Shown: piece by piece, positions 1 through 8,865 of the stretch
Layout of the letters: every line of letters begins with the position of its first letter
Numbering within the stretch: position 1 is the first letter of the stretch
Source: Rhodospirillaceae bacterium
Lineage (GTDB): Bacteria; Pseudomonadota; Alphaproteobacteria; SP197
Length of the DNA stretch: 30,830 nt
Reading direction: 5' to 3'
Assembly (NCBI GenBank): GCA_018700655.1
Contig: JABIUG010000251.1
Span: forward strand, 1-30,830
The notes under the pieces: model-generated
Databases searched by the model: none
Told to the model about the DNA's origin: nothing
What the model saw: the letters and a program-made list of their open reading frames with translations, nothing else
Translations under genes and position numbers: made by a program

Positions 1-2
1 CG

Positions 3-1982
3 ATTCACGCCGGCTCCTGCATTGTTGCCGACAACAGTGCGGCGCTCAGGAGCCTCGCGTCCTTCACCCTCGAGATCACGATCTGGCCGACCACGCCGGT
101 CATTCACGAGCAGGCCGTGATGGGCGTGTGGGACAGCGAGCATCAGGCCGGTTATCTCCTCTCGATCGGCCCCGAAGGCGCAGCGCTTACCACCGGCGAC
201 GGCAGCGGATCGGTCAGCCGCACGGCAACCAAGGGGCTGATGACCGCGCGTGAGTGGTACCGCGTCACCGCGAGCCTTGATGCGGACGGCAACGCTTCCG
301 TTAATCAACAGCCACTCAACATGGATGGACGCGGCGAAACGGCACGCAGCGCAACCGGACATCACGAGACCGCACCAAAGGCCAGCAACGGCGCCAGGTT
401 CCTGGTCGGCGCGGCCTGGGGTGGGCCAGGCAATGCCAACGGCCTGCAGCCCGTGATGTGTTTCAACGGCAAAGTCGAGGCCCCGCGCGTGGCCCAGGGT
501 GTACATGACGCTGGAGAAGCAGGTAACTGTGTGCTGGCATGGGATTTCTCCCGCTTGATCAAGAGCCTCAGGGTCGAGGATGTCTCCGGCAACGACCGTC
601 ACGGCCAAACCCTCAATCTGCCGACCCGTGCGATGATCGGGAGCAACTGGACGAGCGAGCAGCACGACTGGCGTCATGCCGGGGATCAGTACGGCGCAAT
701 CCACCTGCACGATGACGACATCGGCGATGCCGGCTGGTCGCCCAGCGTGACGATGGCCCTGCCCGACGATCTCAAGAGCGGCATCTATTGCATCCGCCTC
801 TCCGGTGGCGGCGCAGAAGACATGCCGCCGGTGGTGGTGCAGCCCAAACGGGGGGCCGCGACCAGCCCGATCGCATTTCTGGCCTCAACCGCGACCTACC
901 AGACCTATGCCAACATGCATCACAGCACCGATGATGCCGCCGCCGAAATGCGCTCGGCCAGCGCGACCATGCTGTCAGATGACGACACTTATCTCTTCGA
1001 ACATCGCGAACTCGGCCACTCGCCCTATGACACCCACAGCGACGGCACCGGTGTTTCGGTCGCCAGCGCCCGCCGACCGATGCTGGGCTACCGGCCTAAA
1101 GCCGGCGTCTGGAGTTTCAACGCCGATACCCACCTCACCGCATGGCTCGAAGACGAAGGCTTCACCTGGGATGCCATTAGCGACCATGCCCTGCACGAGG
1201 AGGGCCTCGACCTGCTCGCGCCCTACAAGGTCGTCGTGACCGGCGCACACCCGGAATACTGGTCGACTCCGATGTGGCAGGCCATGACCGCCTATCTCAG
1301 GGGCGGCGGCCGGCTGATGTATATGGGCGGCAACGGCTTCTACTGGCGTATCGCCTTTCATGAGGAAGCACCCTGGGCATTGGAGATCAGGCGGGCACAG
1401 GCCGGCGCACGTTACTGGATCGCCGAGCCCGGCGAATACCACATGGCGTTTTCCGGTGAGATGGGTGGACTCTGGCAACGGGTCGGGATCGCGCCGCAAC
1501 AGCTCGTCGGGATCGGCACGGTGGCAACCGGTTTTGATTCCTGCAGTTACTACGAGCGCCTGCCAGACAGCTTCCATCCACGCGCCCAATGGATTTTCGA
1601 GGGCGTCGGGGCAGACGAAAAGATCGGCGATTTCGGCCAGTTGGGCGGTGCTTCCGGCCTGGAACTCGACTGGGTCGACCGCTCACTAGGCACACCCGAC
1701 CATTGCCTGCGGCTGGCAAGTTCCACCGATCATTCACCGCAATATCTCCAGACCGTCGACACTATGACCTTCAACCACACAGCCGTGGCCGCACCGGTCA
1801 ATCCGGCAGTGCGCGCCGACATGGTGTTCTTCGAGACACCCCAGGGTGGCGGTGTGTGGTCGACCGGTTCGATCGCCTGGAGCACATCGCTCGCCTGGAA
1901 CGCTTATGACAACAACGTCGCGCGGATCACCGGCAACGTCCTGCGGCGCTTTGCCGCTGCCGATCCGATCCCCGCGCCCTGA
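3..1982 (+). CDS. DMFase large-subunit-like protein, paralogue 1 (5' end outside window)
   Basis: Partial gene: the frame is open from base 3, and the residues before the GTG at 117 still align with the paralogue at 2007-4223 (for example ..FTLEITIWPT.. against ..FTIQALIWPT..), so the true start lies left of the window. The visible part is about 659 residues: a LamG-like beta-sandwich region followed by the C-terminal catalytic region typical of N,N-dimethylformamidase large subunits. DMFase hydrolyses dimethylformamide to dimethylamine and formate, using a mononuclear iron held by two tyrosines and one glutamate. By spacing and conservation among the three copies here, the candidates are Tyr at 906-908 (TYAN), Tyr at 1026-1028 (YDTHSDG) and Glu at 1254-1256 (HPEYW); this assignment is inferred. 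GGNGFYWR and GEMGGLWQR also mark the family. A second copy follows after 24 bases. The real substrate is unknown and need not be dimethylformamide. Confidence 0.85.
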   Translation: MHAGSCIVADNSAALRSLASFTLEITIWPTTPVIHEQAVMGVWDSEHQAGYLLSIGPEGAALTTGDGSGSVSRTATKGLMTAREWYRVTASLDADGNASVNQQPLNMDGRGETARSATGHHETAPKASNGARFLVGAAWGGPGNANGLQPVMCFNGKVEAPRVAQGVHDAGEAGNCVLAWDFSRLIKSLRVEDVSGNDRHGQTLNLPTRAMIGSNWTSEQHDWRHAGDQYGAIHLHDDDIGDAGWSPSVTMALPDDLKSGIYCIRLSGGGAEDMPPVVVQPKRGAATSPIAFLASTATYQTYANMHHSTDDAAAEMRSASATMLSDDDTYLFEHRELGHSPYDTHSDGTGVSVASARRPMLGYRPKAGVWSFNADTHLTAWLEDEGFTWDAISDHALHEEGLDLLAPYKVVVTGAHPEYWSTPMWQAMTAYLRGGGRLMYMGGNGFYWRIAFHEEAPWALEIRRAQAGARYWIAEPGEYHMAFSGEMGGLWQRVGIAPQQLVGIGTVATGFDSCSYYERLPDSFHPRAQWIFEGVGADEKIGDFGQLGGASGLELDWVDRSLGTPDHCLRLASSTDHSPQYLQTVDTMTFNHTAVAAPVNPAVRADMVFFETPQGGGVWSTGSIAWSTSLAWNAYDNNVARITGNVLRRFAAADPIPAP

Positions 1983-2006
1983 ACAAGACCCTCAAGGAGA
2001 ACCACC

Positions 2007-4223
2007 ATGCGACGTTTGCTGGGCTACACCGATGAAATCAGCGTTCAGCCGGGCCAGACGCTCAACTTCAAGGTCTCCAGCGAGGATGAAGGCCAGTTCG
2101 ACCTCAAGATCGTGCATATCCGAAGCGGCGATGACAGCCCCGGTGGCCCCGGCCTGAAGCAGCGCGTGGTCGATGCAGAGGTCAACGGCACCTATCCCGC
2201 CCGTTATCAGGCGACCCAGGTCGGTTCGTTCGTCTCGCTCGATCGCGCCGAGGCTTTTGCCCTGGAAAGTTTCACGATCCAGGCCCTGATCTGGCCGACC
2301 CTGCTTTCGAAGGACGAGCAGACCGTGATGGGTAACTGGGACGCTTCGGCCGGGTCCGGCTACGCCATCGTCATGGAGGGCGGCAAGGCCGCTCTGAAAA
2401 TCGGCGACGGGTCCAGTGTCGAGACCCTGACCTCGGGCGCGGTGATGCACGAGAGGCGGTGGTATTTCGTCGCTGCGAGTTTCGATGCCGCGACCGGCGA
2501 AGCAACCCTGGTCCAGGAACCCTTGGTGCGATACGCCGGTGAAGGCGACAAGGCCAATGCAACAAGCACGATGGCTGTGCGCCCCGGCAAGGGCGCGCGT
2601 TTCCTGATCGCTGCCCACAACACGGCCAGTGACGGCGCGATCGTCGCCGATGGCCTGTTCAACGGTAAGATCGATACACCCAGTGTGGTGAACCGGGCCC
2701 TGTCACGGGCGGCGATGGAACGGCTGAAGGAGCGCAAGGTTCCGCGCGACCTGGCCACCGATGTCGTCGCGCTGTGGGATCTCAGCAAGGAGATGAACGG
2801 CATCATCGCCCATGATGTCAGCGCGAACCGCCACCACGGTGCGCTCGTGAACATGCCAACGCGCGCCATGAAGGGCTGGAACCACGACGGCAGCGAAATG
2901 GTCTGGACCCACAAGCCCGAACACTACGGCGCGATTCATTTCCACGATGACGACCTCTATGACTGCGGCTGGGAAAGCGATGCCTCCTGGACCGTGCCGC
3001 AGGGCACCAAAAGCGGCACCTATTGCGTCGAGCTGACCCAGGGCGACCAGTGGTTCTACATCTCGTTCTATGTCCGCCCCCCCACCGGCAAGCCGACCGC
3101 AAAACTGGCGTTGCTGGTCGCGACCTGCAGCTACTATGCCTATGTGAACCACCATATGGCCTATGACTGGGGCACGCTTGGCGAGCACAGCGGCAACACG
3201 TTCGCGATATTCGACCTGGAGGACATGCATCTGCACATGCATCCCGAGCACGGCCTGTCGATGTACGACAACCATTCGGACGGCTCGGGCGTGGCCTATT
3301 CCTCCCGCCTGCGTCCCTTCATGCACATGGGCCCCCGTGACAATCTCTGGCAATACAATGCCGACACCCACATCACCGACTGGCTCGAAGAAAAGGGCAT
3401 CGAGTTCGACGTCTTCACCGATGACGACATGCATGCCGAAGGCGTCAGCCTGCTCGAACATTACGACTGCGTCATGACAACGACGCATCCCGAGTACTAC
3501 ACGACCGAAATGATGCACGCGCTGCTGAACTACCAGCAGAAGGGCGGCCGCTTCATCTACATGGGCGGCAACGGGTTCTACTGGCGTGTGGCCCTCCACC
3601 CCACCCTGCCCGGGGCGATGGAAATGCGCCGCGCCGAGGACGGCATGAGGAGCTGGATCGCCGAGGGCGGCGAATATTACATGAGCTTCACCGGCGAACT
3701 GGGCGGCCTGTGGCGGCGCAACGGCCTTTCTCCCGAAGCAATCTGCGGCACCGGCTTTGCCGCGCAGGGCTTCAACTTTGCCAGCCACTACCTGCGCACC
3801 GATGCGAGTGAAGACCCGCGTGCCTCCTGGATGTTCAAAGGCATCGGGCGTGACGAGAAGATCGGTGATTTCGGCACGGTTCTGGGCGGCGCTGCAGGCA
3901 GCGAGATCGACAGCATCAACCACGAAGAAGGCACCCCGCCCCATGCGCTGGTTGTCGCCGAGGCGACCGAGTTCGGGGTCGACATGCATTGGGTGAAAGA
4001 GGAGTTCAACCACTCCCATTCCGCGGTCAACGGCGAGAACTGCCCGCATGTACGCTGCGATATGGTGTTCTATGAAACACCCAATGGCGGCGCCGTGTTC
4101 TCGACCAGTTCGATCGCCTTTGCGGGCTCACTGGCGCATGACAACTACAGCAACAATGTCAGCCGCCTGCTGGAGAATGTCGTGACGCGCTTCATCGATG
4201 AGGAACCGATACCGGCACCCTGA
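2007..4223 (+). CDS. DMFase large-subunit-like protein, paralogue 2 (complete)
   Basis: Complete gene of 738 residues, close to the roughly 760 of known DMFase large subunits. The ATG at 2007 follows AAGGAGAA at 1994-2001, an ideal ribosome binding site. Visible regions are an N-terminal beta-rich segment (about 1-75), a LamG-like domain (about 75-250) and the C-terminal catalytic region (about 300-738). Candidate iron ligands are Tyr379 (YAYVN), Tyr420 (MYDNHSDG) and Glu496 (HPEYY). The 41-residue spacing of the two tyrosines equals that which I recall for the characterised DMFase; the glutamate assignment is less certain. The region around 382-412 is rich in His, Asp and Met and differs from paralogue 1, suggesting another substrate. 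There is no signal peptide, so the protein is likely cytoplasmic. No DMFase small subunit lies next to it. The gene probably shares a transcript with paralogue 1, and its stop is only 12 bases from the stop of the convergent gene. Confidence 0.87.
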   Translation: MRRLLGYTDEISVQPGQTLNFKVSSEDEGQFDLKIVHIRSGDDSPGGPGLKQRVVDAEVNGTYPARYQATQVGSFVSLDRAEAFALESFTIQALIWPTLLSKDEQTVMGNWDASAGSGYAIVMEGGKAALKIGDGSSVETLTSGAVMHERRWYFVAASFDAATGEATLVQEPLVRYAGEGDKANATSTMAVRPGKGARFLIAAHNTASDGAIVADGLFNGKIDTPSVVNRALSRAAMERLKERKVPRDLATDVVALWDLSKEMNGIIAHDVSANRHHGALVNMPTRAMKGWNHDGSEMVWTHKPEHYGAIHFHDDDLYDCGWESDASWTVPQGTKSGTYCVELTQGDQWFYISFYVRPPTGKPTAKLALLVATCSYYAYVNHHMAYDWGTLGEHSGNTFAIFDLEDMHLHMHPEHGLSMYDNHSDGSGVAYSSRLRPFMHMGPRDNLWQYNADTHITDWLEEKGIEFDVFTDDDMHAEGVSLLEHYDCVMTTTHPEYYTTEMMHALLNYQQKGGRFIYMGGNGFYWRVALHPTLPGAMEMRRAEDGMRSWIAEGGEYYMSFTGELGGLWRRNGLSPEAICGTGFAAQGFNFASHYLRTDASEDPRASWMFKGIGRDEKIGDFGTVLGGAAGSEIDSINHEEGTPPHALVVAEATEFGVDMHWVKEEFNHSHSAVNGENCPHVRCDMVFYETPNGGAVFSTSSIAFAGSLAHDNYSNNVSRLLENVVTRFIDEEPIPAP

Positions 4224-4235
4224 ACCGCCACAGCT

Positions 4236-5699
4236 CTATGCTGAACGGCTGGCGCGATAATCTGCAATGCGTTGGTCGACCATCGCCTGGAATGCATCAC
4301 TCACCCGTTGCAGGTGCGGACGGGTATAGGGAAACGCCCCGGCGTGATCGAAGTTGTGGCGCATGGCCGCGTTCGCTTCAAAAACCACCACGCGTCCTTC
4401 CTTGTCGATCGTGTAGTCGATGCCGAAGAAATCGAGGTCGACTACGTCACGGATCGCGTGCAGCGCCTTCATGACGTCGGAACCCAGATAATCTTCCGGG
4501 TCGCGCAGATAGTGTTTCTCGGCGTCCTGCGACGCCTGGTGGTCGACCATCACACTGTAACGATCACCCGAATGGATCTGCCAGTTATCGTTGGTCAGAT
4601 TCGCCACGGGATAAAATGCACCATCGATGAAAAACGACCGGGTCTTGTGAAACAGGCCATCGGTATCGCGCCCTTCGATGTATTCGATGGCATAAAGTTC
4701 GATGCCGGGTTGGAGCGTTTCGAGATGTTCTAGAAGCGCCGTGCGGGTATCCAGTTTCTCCATGGATATCCCGGTCTGGCTGCCCGGCAGACGAACGATC
4801 AGAGGTAGGCTAAAGCCGCGTGATTCCAGCTCGCGCACGACATCCTGCGGCGTGCCTTCATTGCGAAACTTCTCGGTCCTGGGAAACACGACACCCGGCA
4901 GCGTGCCCAGCCGCTCAGAATTGGCTTCACGGGTCGCTGCAAGCACCTTCGCGGGATCGTTGATCACCGGTCTGTCGGGGAATCCCTTCAAGAAGCTGCT
5001 GATCATGCGCAGCGTTACCGGGCTCAGGTCACCGCAACTCACCGTGTTGATCGCCAGATCAAAGCCGGGCAGCCGATAGGGATGTTCGGAACCCGCGCCT
5101 GCGATATGGGCGATGTAGAGGTTGATCCGACCTTTATCGAGCAGGTTGCGGATCGAAAAGTGTCCGCGTGTGAGGCGTTGATCATAGACCTTCCGCGTCT
5201 CGTCAAAATCGACCCTGAGCCGGCTGCCTTCAAGCGTGCGAAAGCGCACGACATTGGATTTCTCCGGGTCTGGACGCCGTGGCCCGGTGACAGGCTCCAG
5301 CAAGGCAGATGCCCTGAACTGACGACTTGCCACACCCTCACGGCCACGTTCATGCAGAAGCGCGGAGAGTAGTTTCAGGGATACGGCCGATGCAGTACCG
5401 GCTTCAGCACAACGCGAAAGCAGACGCCCGGCCAAGCCGAAGGCTCCGACCTTGAAGAGGAGGTTACCCAGCTGCTCATTGTGCCTCCAATCGGCAGGGG
5501 CAAGCCTGGCTGCGCGCCGGGCATGACGTTTGACGAGGTCGCGGCGGGGTGTGGCCATCAGTGCGCGGGCGAGTTCCAGGCGTCGACCGGGATGACGCGG
5601 CCAGGCGCGAACTTGCGCATAAGCCTGTCGCAGCCGTTCGGCACGGCGCTGGTCGAGCGACGGCTTGTCGGAGGGGCCTGCAATCCCTGTGTCAGTCAA
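4236..5699 (-). CDS. TPR-containing ATP-grasp (RimK-like) ligase-like protein
   Basis: 487 residues. Residues about 20-135 are helical and alanine/leucine/arginine rich, resembling TPR repeats (PADWRHNEQLGNLLFKVG). The rest resembles ATP-grasp enzymes: a pre-ATP-grasp part with RPVINDP at 243-249, LIVRLPGSQTG at 300-310 in the usual nucleotide-loop position, YAIEYIEGRDTDGLFHKTR at 336-354, and Asp428 with Glu441 and Asn443 (VVVFEANAAM) as likely metal/ATP ligands. ATP-grasp ligases join a carboxylate to an amine or thiol through an acyl phosphate; the substrates here are unknown. The start is TTG at 5697-5699, overlapping the stop of the oxygenase gene by 8 bases. No ATG or GTG lies between the upstream in-frame stop and this TTG, and the first later ATG (residue 48) would cut the helical repeats. 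The overlap points to translational coupling, with the oxygenase as a likely pathway partner. Confidence 0.75.
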   Translation of the reverse strand: MTDTGIAGPSDKPSLDQRRAERLRQAYAQVRAWPRHPGRRLELARALMATPRRDLVKRHARRAARLAPADWRHNEQLGNLLFKVGAFGLAGRLLSRCAEAGTASAVSLKLLSALLHERGREGVASRQFRASALLEPVTGPRRPDPEKSNVVRFRTLEGSRLRVDFDETRKVYDQRLTRGHFSIRNLLDKGRINLYIAHIAGAGSEHPYRLPGFDLAINTVSCGDLSPVTLRMISSFLKGFPDRPVINDPAKVLAATREANSERLGTLPGVVFPRTEKFRNEGTPQDVVRELESRGFSLPLIVRLPGSQTGISMEKLDTRTALLEHLETLQPGIELYAIEYIEGRDTDGLFHKTRSFFIDGAFYPVANLTNDNWQIHSGDRYSVMVDHQASQDAEKHYLRDPEDYLGSDVMKALHAIRDVVDLDFFGIDYTIDKEGRVVVFEANAAMRHNFDHAGAFPYTRPHLQRVSDAFQAMVDQRIADYRASRSA

Positions 5700-6477
5700 G
5701 GTCTGGCACTCCCACCCTGAACCGATACATCAAGCGATCGCTCTGTTCGGAAAAACCGAGCCGTCCATGGAGAGTCTTGGTGTTGTGCAGAAACAGGGTT
5801 TCACCGGATTCGACGCGAAAGCGTGTAACCACGTCATCGCGCTGAAGGACTTCATCAAGGCGGTCCATCGCAGCCTTTGACTGACCTTCCAGCGCTGGAC
5901 CGTTTTCGCAGGCCGAATCAATCTGAGCACGATAATAACGAATGTGGGGAAAACCCTTTCTGAAGCTGAGGACACGGTGGTTGCCCCGCCCGAACGGGAA
6001 AACCGGCTGGCGCAAGGCTTCAATGGTATCGCGATCGAGGTAGTGAACGACATCCTCGACCGCTGCCACCAGGGATTCTCCGCCCTGGGGATCGGCGCGG
6101 ACCATCTGAAACGCCACGACATCTTCGGGCTGTTGTTTGTAGGAAACATCGGTATGCAGCTCGAGCGAGCGATTGGTTCGACTGTAATGCGTGACATCCT
6201 TCTTCTGTGCCAGCTTTTCGGGATCGATCCGCACGCGGGTAAACGAAACCTTCGGGAGTTGAGGCTCCTCGTCGTCACTGCTGTTGATCGCGATCGACTG
6301 CATCAGCCGGTGAACAAAACCCCAGTCTTCGGTCGGCTCGGGACTGACCAGCACCAGGCAGTGGGGATGCCTGCGCAGGGTCGCGACGAGGCGTGATGCG
6401 ATCTTGCGGAACACACCCGGATGCGTCGCAACGCGTTCCAGCAACTCTGGTGCCATGGTGACACGTGGAATTTTCAT
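5692..6477 (-). CDS. TauD/TfdA-like Fe(II)/2-oxoglutarate-dependent oxygenase
   Basis: 261 residues, near the usual length for this family. The facial triad is visible as His108-x-Asp110 (LELHTDVSY) and His237 (NTKTLHGR), with Arg248 or Arg252 (SDRLMYRFR) as the 2-oxoglutarate carboxylate anchor. These enzymes couple decarboxylation of 2-oxoglutarate to hydroxylation, desaturation or other oxidation of a substrate, in the cytoplasm. The spacing and the HNTKTLHGR context look closer to the clavaminate-synthase/asparagine-oxygenase side of the family than to taurine dioxygenase; this is an impression, not a tree. The ATG at 6477 is preceded by AGAGAA. It is the first gene of a two-gene unit with the ATP-grasp protein (8-base overlap), suggesting oxidation of an amino acid or peptide that is made or used by the ligase. 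The native substrate cannot be read from the sequence. Confidence 0.85.
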   Translation of the reverse strand: MKIPRVTMAPELLERVATHPGVFRKIASRLVATLRRHPHCLVLVSPEPTEDWGFVHRLMQSIAINSSDDEEPQLPKVSFTRVRIDPEKLAQKKDVTHYSRTNRSLELHTDVSYKQQPEDVVAFQMVRADPQGGESLVAAVEDVVHYLDRDTIEALRQPVFPFGRGNHRVLSFRKGFPHIRYYRAQIDSACENGPALEGQSKAAMDRLDEVLQRDDVVTRFRVESGETLFLHNTKTLHGRLGFSEQSDRLMYRFRVGVPDLD

Positions 6478-6558
6478 GGTTCTCTGATCAGCGCTTCATC
6501 CAATGGATGGCCTAAAGTACCACCGTCTCATGCAACATTATCGCCATGCCTATTGCGC

Positions 6559-7062
6559 TCAGGCCAGCGGGCCAAACCAGGAGGCGCTGACCTCCCGCCA
6601 GCGGGAAAAATAGGGCTCCAGATCACCCGGATCCCGCTTGCTCGAGAGCATTTCGGGCGGCACTTCGAACCAGGGCTGTTTGCTGTTGGTCCACAGGTGG
6701 CCGATCGGTCTTAACCAGCTGTGATCATCCAGCGAACCGGCCTTGATCGAAACCACGCCGATTTCGGCGCTGTCGCCGGATCGGTCGACGTGAAACAGCC
6801 GGCTGCCGCAACCAGGGCAGAAATGGCAGTCGATCACATTGCCGCTGTGGGTCGGACGCGACCAGGCTTTCGTTGCGTCCCAATCGACCTCGAGACTGTC
6901 GCCAGAAACCAGCATCGACATCCCGAAAGCCGACGAAGACTGGGCCTGACATTCGGTGCAGTGACAGCAGTAGAGTGTGAGCGGAATGGCGTTGACGCAG
7001 TAGCGAATCGCTCCGCACTGACAGCCGCCTTCGAACGGGAGAGAAACACGCATCTCACTCAT
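6559..7062 (-). CDS. GFA-family (Mss4-fold) zinc protein
   Basis: 167 residues from the ATG at 7062, chosen because GAGGT sits five bases upstream on the minus strand; the open frame could extend another 21 residues, but these resemble no domain. Zinc ligands of the GFA fold are visible: Cys14-x-Cys16 (GGCQCGAIRY), the cluster Cys32, Cys33, Cys35 and Cys38 (YCCHCTECQ), and Cys79, Cys82 and Cys85 (CHFCPGCGSRLF). The family is named for glutathione-dependent formaldehyde-activating enzyme, but most members have no proven activity and the name is often over-applied. A link to formaldehyde from demethylation reactions nearby is possible but only suggestive. The gene is 81 bases from the oxygenase start on the same strand and divergent from the substrate-binding-protein gene. 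Confidence 0.85.
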   Translation of the reverse strand: MSEMRVSLPFEGGCQCGAIRYCVNAIPLTLYCCHCTECQAQSSSAFGMSMLVSGDSLEVDWDATKAWSRPTHSGNVIDCHFCPGCGSRLFHVDRSGDSAEIGVVSIKAGSLDDHSWLRPIGHLWTNSKQPWFEVPPEMLSSKRDPGDLEPYFSRWREVSASWFGPLA

Positions 7063-7181
7063 TTTTGACCTCATTGACCCATTGTTGCCCAAATGCGGCA
7101 GGATATAGCGACAAGTGTGACGCAATCTTGTCGAAATTCTCGGTACCGTTGCCTATGATGAGATAGACGACCGGCCTTGAC

Positions 7182-7197
7182 CCATCACCATTGATGG
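7182..7197. promoter_or_regulatory. Small perfect inverted repeat in divergent intergenic region
   Basis: CCATCA-CCAT-TGATGG is a perfect 6-bp inverted repeat with a 4-base spacer, inside the 185-base divergent region (7063-7247) between the GFA and substrate-binding-protein genes and about 50 bases before the latter. It could be a small operator or an mRNA hairpin. Its size is compatible with chance, and I found no convincing sigma-70 promoter pair with standard spacing in this region. Confidence 0.2.
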
Positions 7198-7247
7198 CTT
7201 GGGCGGATCGACTAGGGATAAGAAAAACATTCACGGGAGACTTTGAC

Positions 7248-8840
7248 ATGAGTGACTACATTAGAAAACTCGACGCATCGCGTCGTACGGTTCTGGGCGG
7301 CGCAGCCGCAGCCGGCGCCGCAGCGGCCATGGGCCCGACCATTCTGGGCGGCACCGAAGCCAAGGCAGCCGAACCTAAGAGCGGCGGCACCTTGCGCGCT
7401 GGCCTGGGCCACGGTTCGACCACGGACTCGCTGGACCCGGCAACCTATGAAAACGGCTTTTCGAGCTTCATGGGTATCGGCGGCCTCTTCAATTACATGA
7501 CTGCCGTTGACGAAACCAACCAGCTTTCGCCCGAACTCGCCGAAGAGTGGGAAGCAACGCCGGACGCCATGACCTGGACCTTCAAGATTCGCGAAGGTAT
7601 CGAATTCCACAACGGCAAAACCATGACACCTGACGACATCGTGGGGTCGCTGAACTACCACCGCGGCGCCGATTCCGTGTCGGCAATTTCCAGCCTGTTC
7701 GAGCAGGTCACCGACATCCAGGCCAAGGACAACACGGTCGTCATCTCGCTCAATGCGGGCAATGCCGATTTCCCCTACATCATGAGCGATTACCATCTCG
7801 GCATTCAGCCGACCTCGGAAGGCGCGATTGTCGATCCGCTTTCGGGCATCGGTGCCGGCAGCTACATGCTGGTCGAATATGAGCCCGGCGTTGCCTCCAG
7901 GCTGACCCGCAATCCCAACTACTGGAAAGACAATGCCGGCTGGTTCAACGATGTCGAGATGACGACGATTGCCGATCCGGCAGCGCGCCAGAACGCCATG
8001 TTGTCGGGCCAGGTCGATATCATCGACCGTGTCGACACCAAGACCGCGCATCTGCTGGCACAACATCCTGCGGTCGATCTCGTCGAAGCCACGGGCACAC
8101 TGCACTACACGATGCCGATGCGCTCGGACATGGCACCTTTCGACGACAACAATGTGCGTATGGCGATGAAGTACGCAATCAATCGCGACGAACTGGTCGA
8201 CAAGATCCTGCGTGGACACGGTGTCGCCGGCCAGGATACGCCGATCACTCCCGCCAACCGCTTCTATGCTACCGACCTCGAGGTCGCCGGCTATGATCCC
8301 GACAAGGCGCGCTGGCACATAGAGCAGTCCGACTACAACGGTCAGACCTTCGATCTCTCGACTTCGGACGCGGCCTTCGTCGGCGCTGTCGATGCCGCAG
8401 TGATCTTCAAGGAGCAGGCCGCGGCAGCTGGCATTGACATCAATGTCATCCGTGAGACGCCTGATGGTTACTGGTCCGACGTCTGGATGGCGAAACCCTG
8501 GTGCTTCAGTTACTGGGGTGGCCGTCCGACCGAAGATTGGATGTTCTCGACCGCCTATTCGGCCAATGCTCCCTGGAACGAGGCCTATTGGAGCAACGAT
8601 CGCTTCAACGAGCTGCTCATCCAGGCCCGTGCTGAGCTCAACGAGGACCTCCGCCGCGAGATGTATCGCGAAATGCAGCAGATCATGGCGACGGAAGGCG
8701 GCTCGGTCATTCCGATGTATGCCAACAACGTCGATGCCGCATCGACCGCTCTGGCCCACGGCCCGAACATCGGCGGCAACTGGAGCCTTGATGGCAACCG
8801 TCTCATGGAACGCTGGTGGTTCAACGACCCTTCAGCCTAA
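7248..8840 (+). CDS. ABC transporter substrate-binding protein, family 5 (peptide/opine/nickel type), Tat-exported
   Basis: 530 residues from the ATG at 7248, preceded by CGGGAGA; the frame opens earlier, but this start puts the signal at the N-terminus. Residues 1 to about 42 form a Tat signal: SRRTVLGG followed by an alanine-rich hydrophobic stretch and a likely cleavage after AKA. The mature part has the SBP_bac_5 layout: PELAEEWEATPDAMTWTFKI, IEFHNGKTMTPDDIVGSLNY and NNVRMAMKYAINRDELV. It would bind a peptide or other small polar solute in the periplasm and deliver it to an ABC permease. No permease or ATPase gene is adjacent, and a strong terminator follows at once, so it is an orphan binding protein or shares a distant transporter. 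The ligand is unknown; the neighbouring peptidase, amidase and amine genes make a peptide or amino-acid derivative reasonable. Confidence 0.93.
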   Translation: MSDYIRKLDASRRTVLGGAAAAGAAAAMGPTILGGTEAKAAEPKSGGTLRAGLGHGSTTDSLDPATYENGFSSFMGIGGLFNYMTAVDETNQLSPELAEEWEATPDAMTWTFKIREGIEFHNGKTMTPDDIVGSLNYHRGADSVSAISSLFEQVTDIQAKDNTVVISLNAGNADFPYIMSDYHLGIQPTSEGAIVDPLSGIGAGSYMLVEYEPGVASRLTRNPNYWKDNAGWFNDVEMTTIADPAARQNAMLSGQVDIIDRVDTKTAHLLAQHPAVDLVEATGTLHYTMPMRSDMAPFDDNNVRMAMKYAINRDELVDKILRGHGVAGQDTPITPANRFYATDLEVAGYDPDKARWHIEQSDYNGQTFDLSTSDAAFVGAVDAAVIFKEQAAAAGIDINVIRETPDGYWSDVWMAKPWCFSYWGGRPTEDWMFSTAYSANAPWNEAYWSNDRFNELLIQARAELNEDLRREMYREMQQIMATEGGSVIPMYANNVDAASTALAHGPNIGGNWSLDGNRLMERWWFNDPSA

Positions 8841-8865
8841 TCTGACGGGCTTACTTGTTACCGAA

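Noticed and set aside
4224..4235. Possible shared terminator between convergent genes
   Set aside because: Only 12 bases separate the stops and no hairpin with a T run is present.
6559..7062. Calling the GFA-family gene a formaldehyde detoxification enzyme
   Set aside because: The family name is over-applied; the sequence shows only the zinc fold, and no adjacent formaldehyde dehydrogenase is present.
7063..7247. Sigma-70 promoter for the substrate-binding-protein gene (TTGACC at 7177; TTGTCG at 7128 with TATGAT at 7154)
   Set aside because: The first has no matching -10 at normal spacing, and the second pair is separated by 20 bases.
7212..8759. Very long antisense open frame opposite the substrate-binding protein; similar ones at 2703-4049, 12428-13834, 13838-14842, 20331-21689, 25169-26563 and 29343-30713
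   Set aside because: They mirror strongly coding genes in high-GC DNA, have no recognisable domains, and are rich in His, Arg and Gly as expected for codon shadows.
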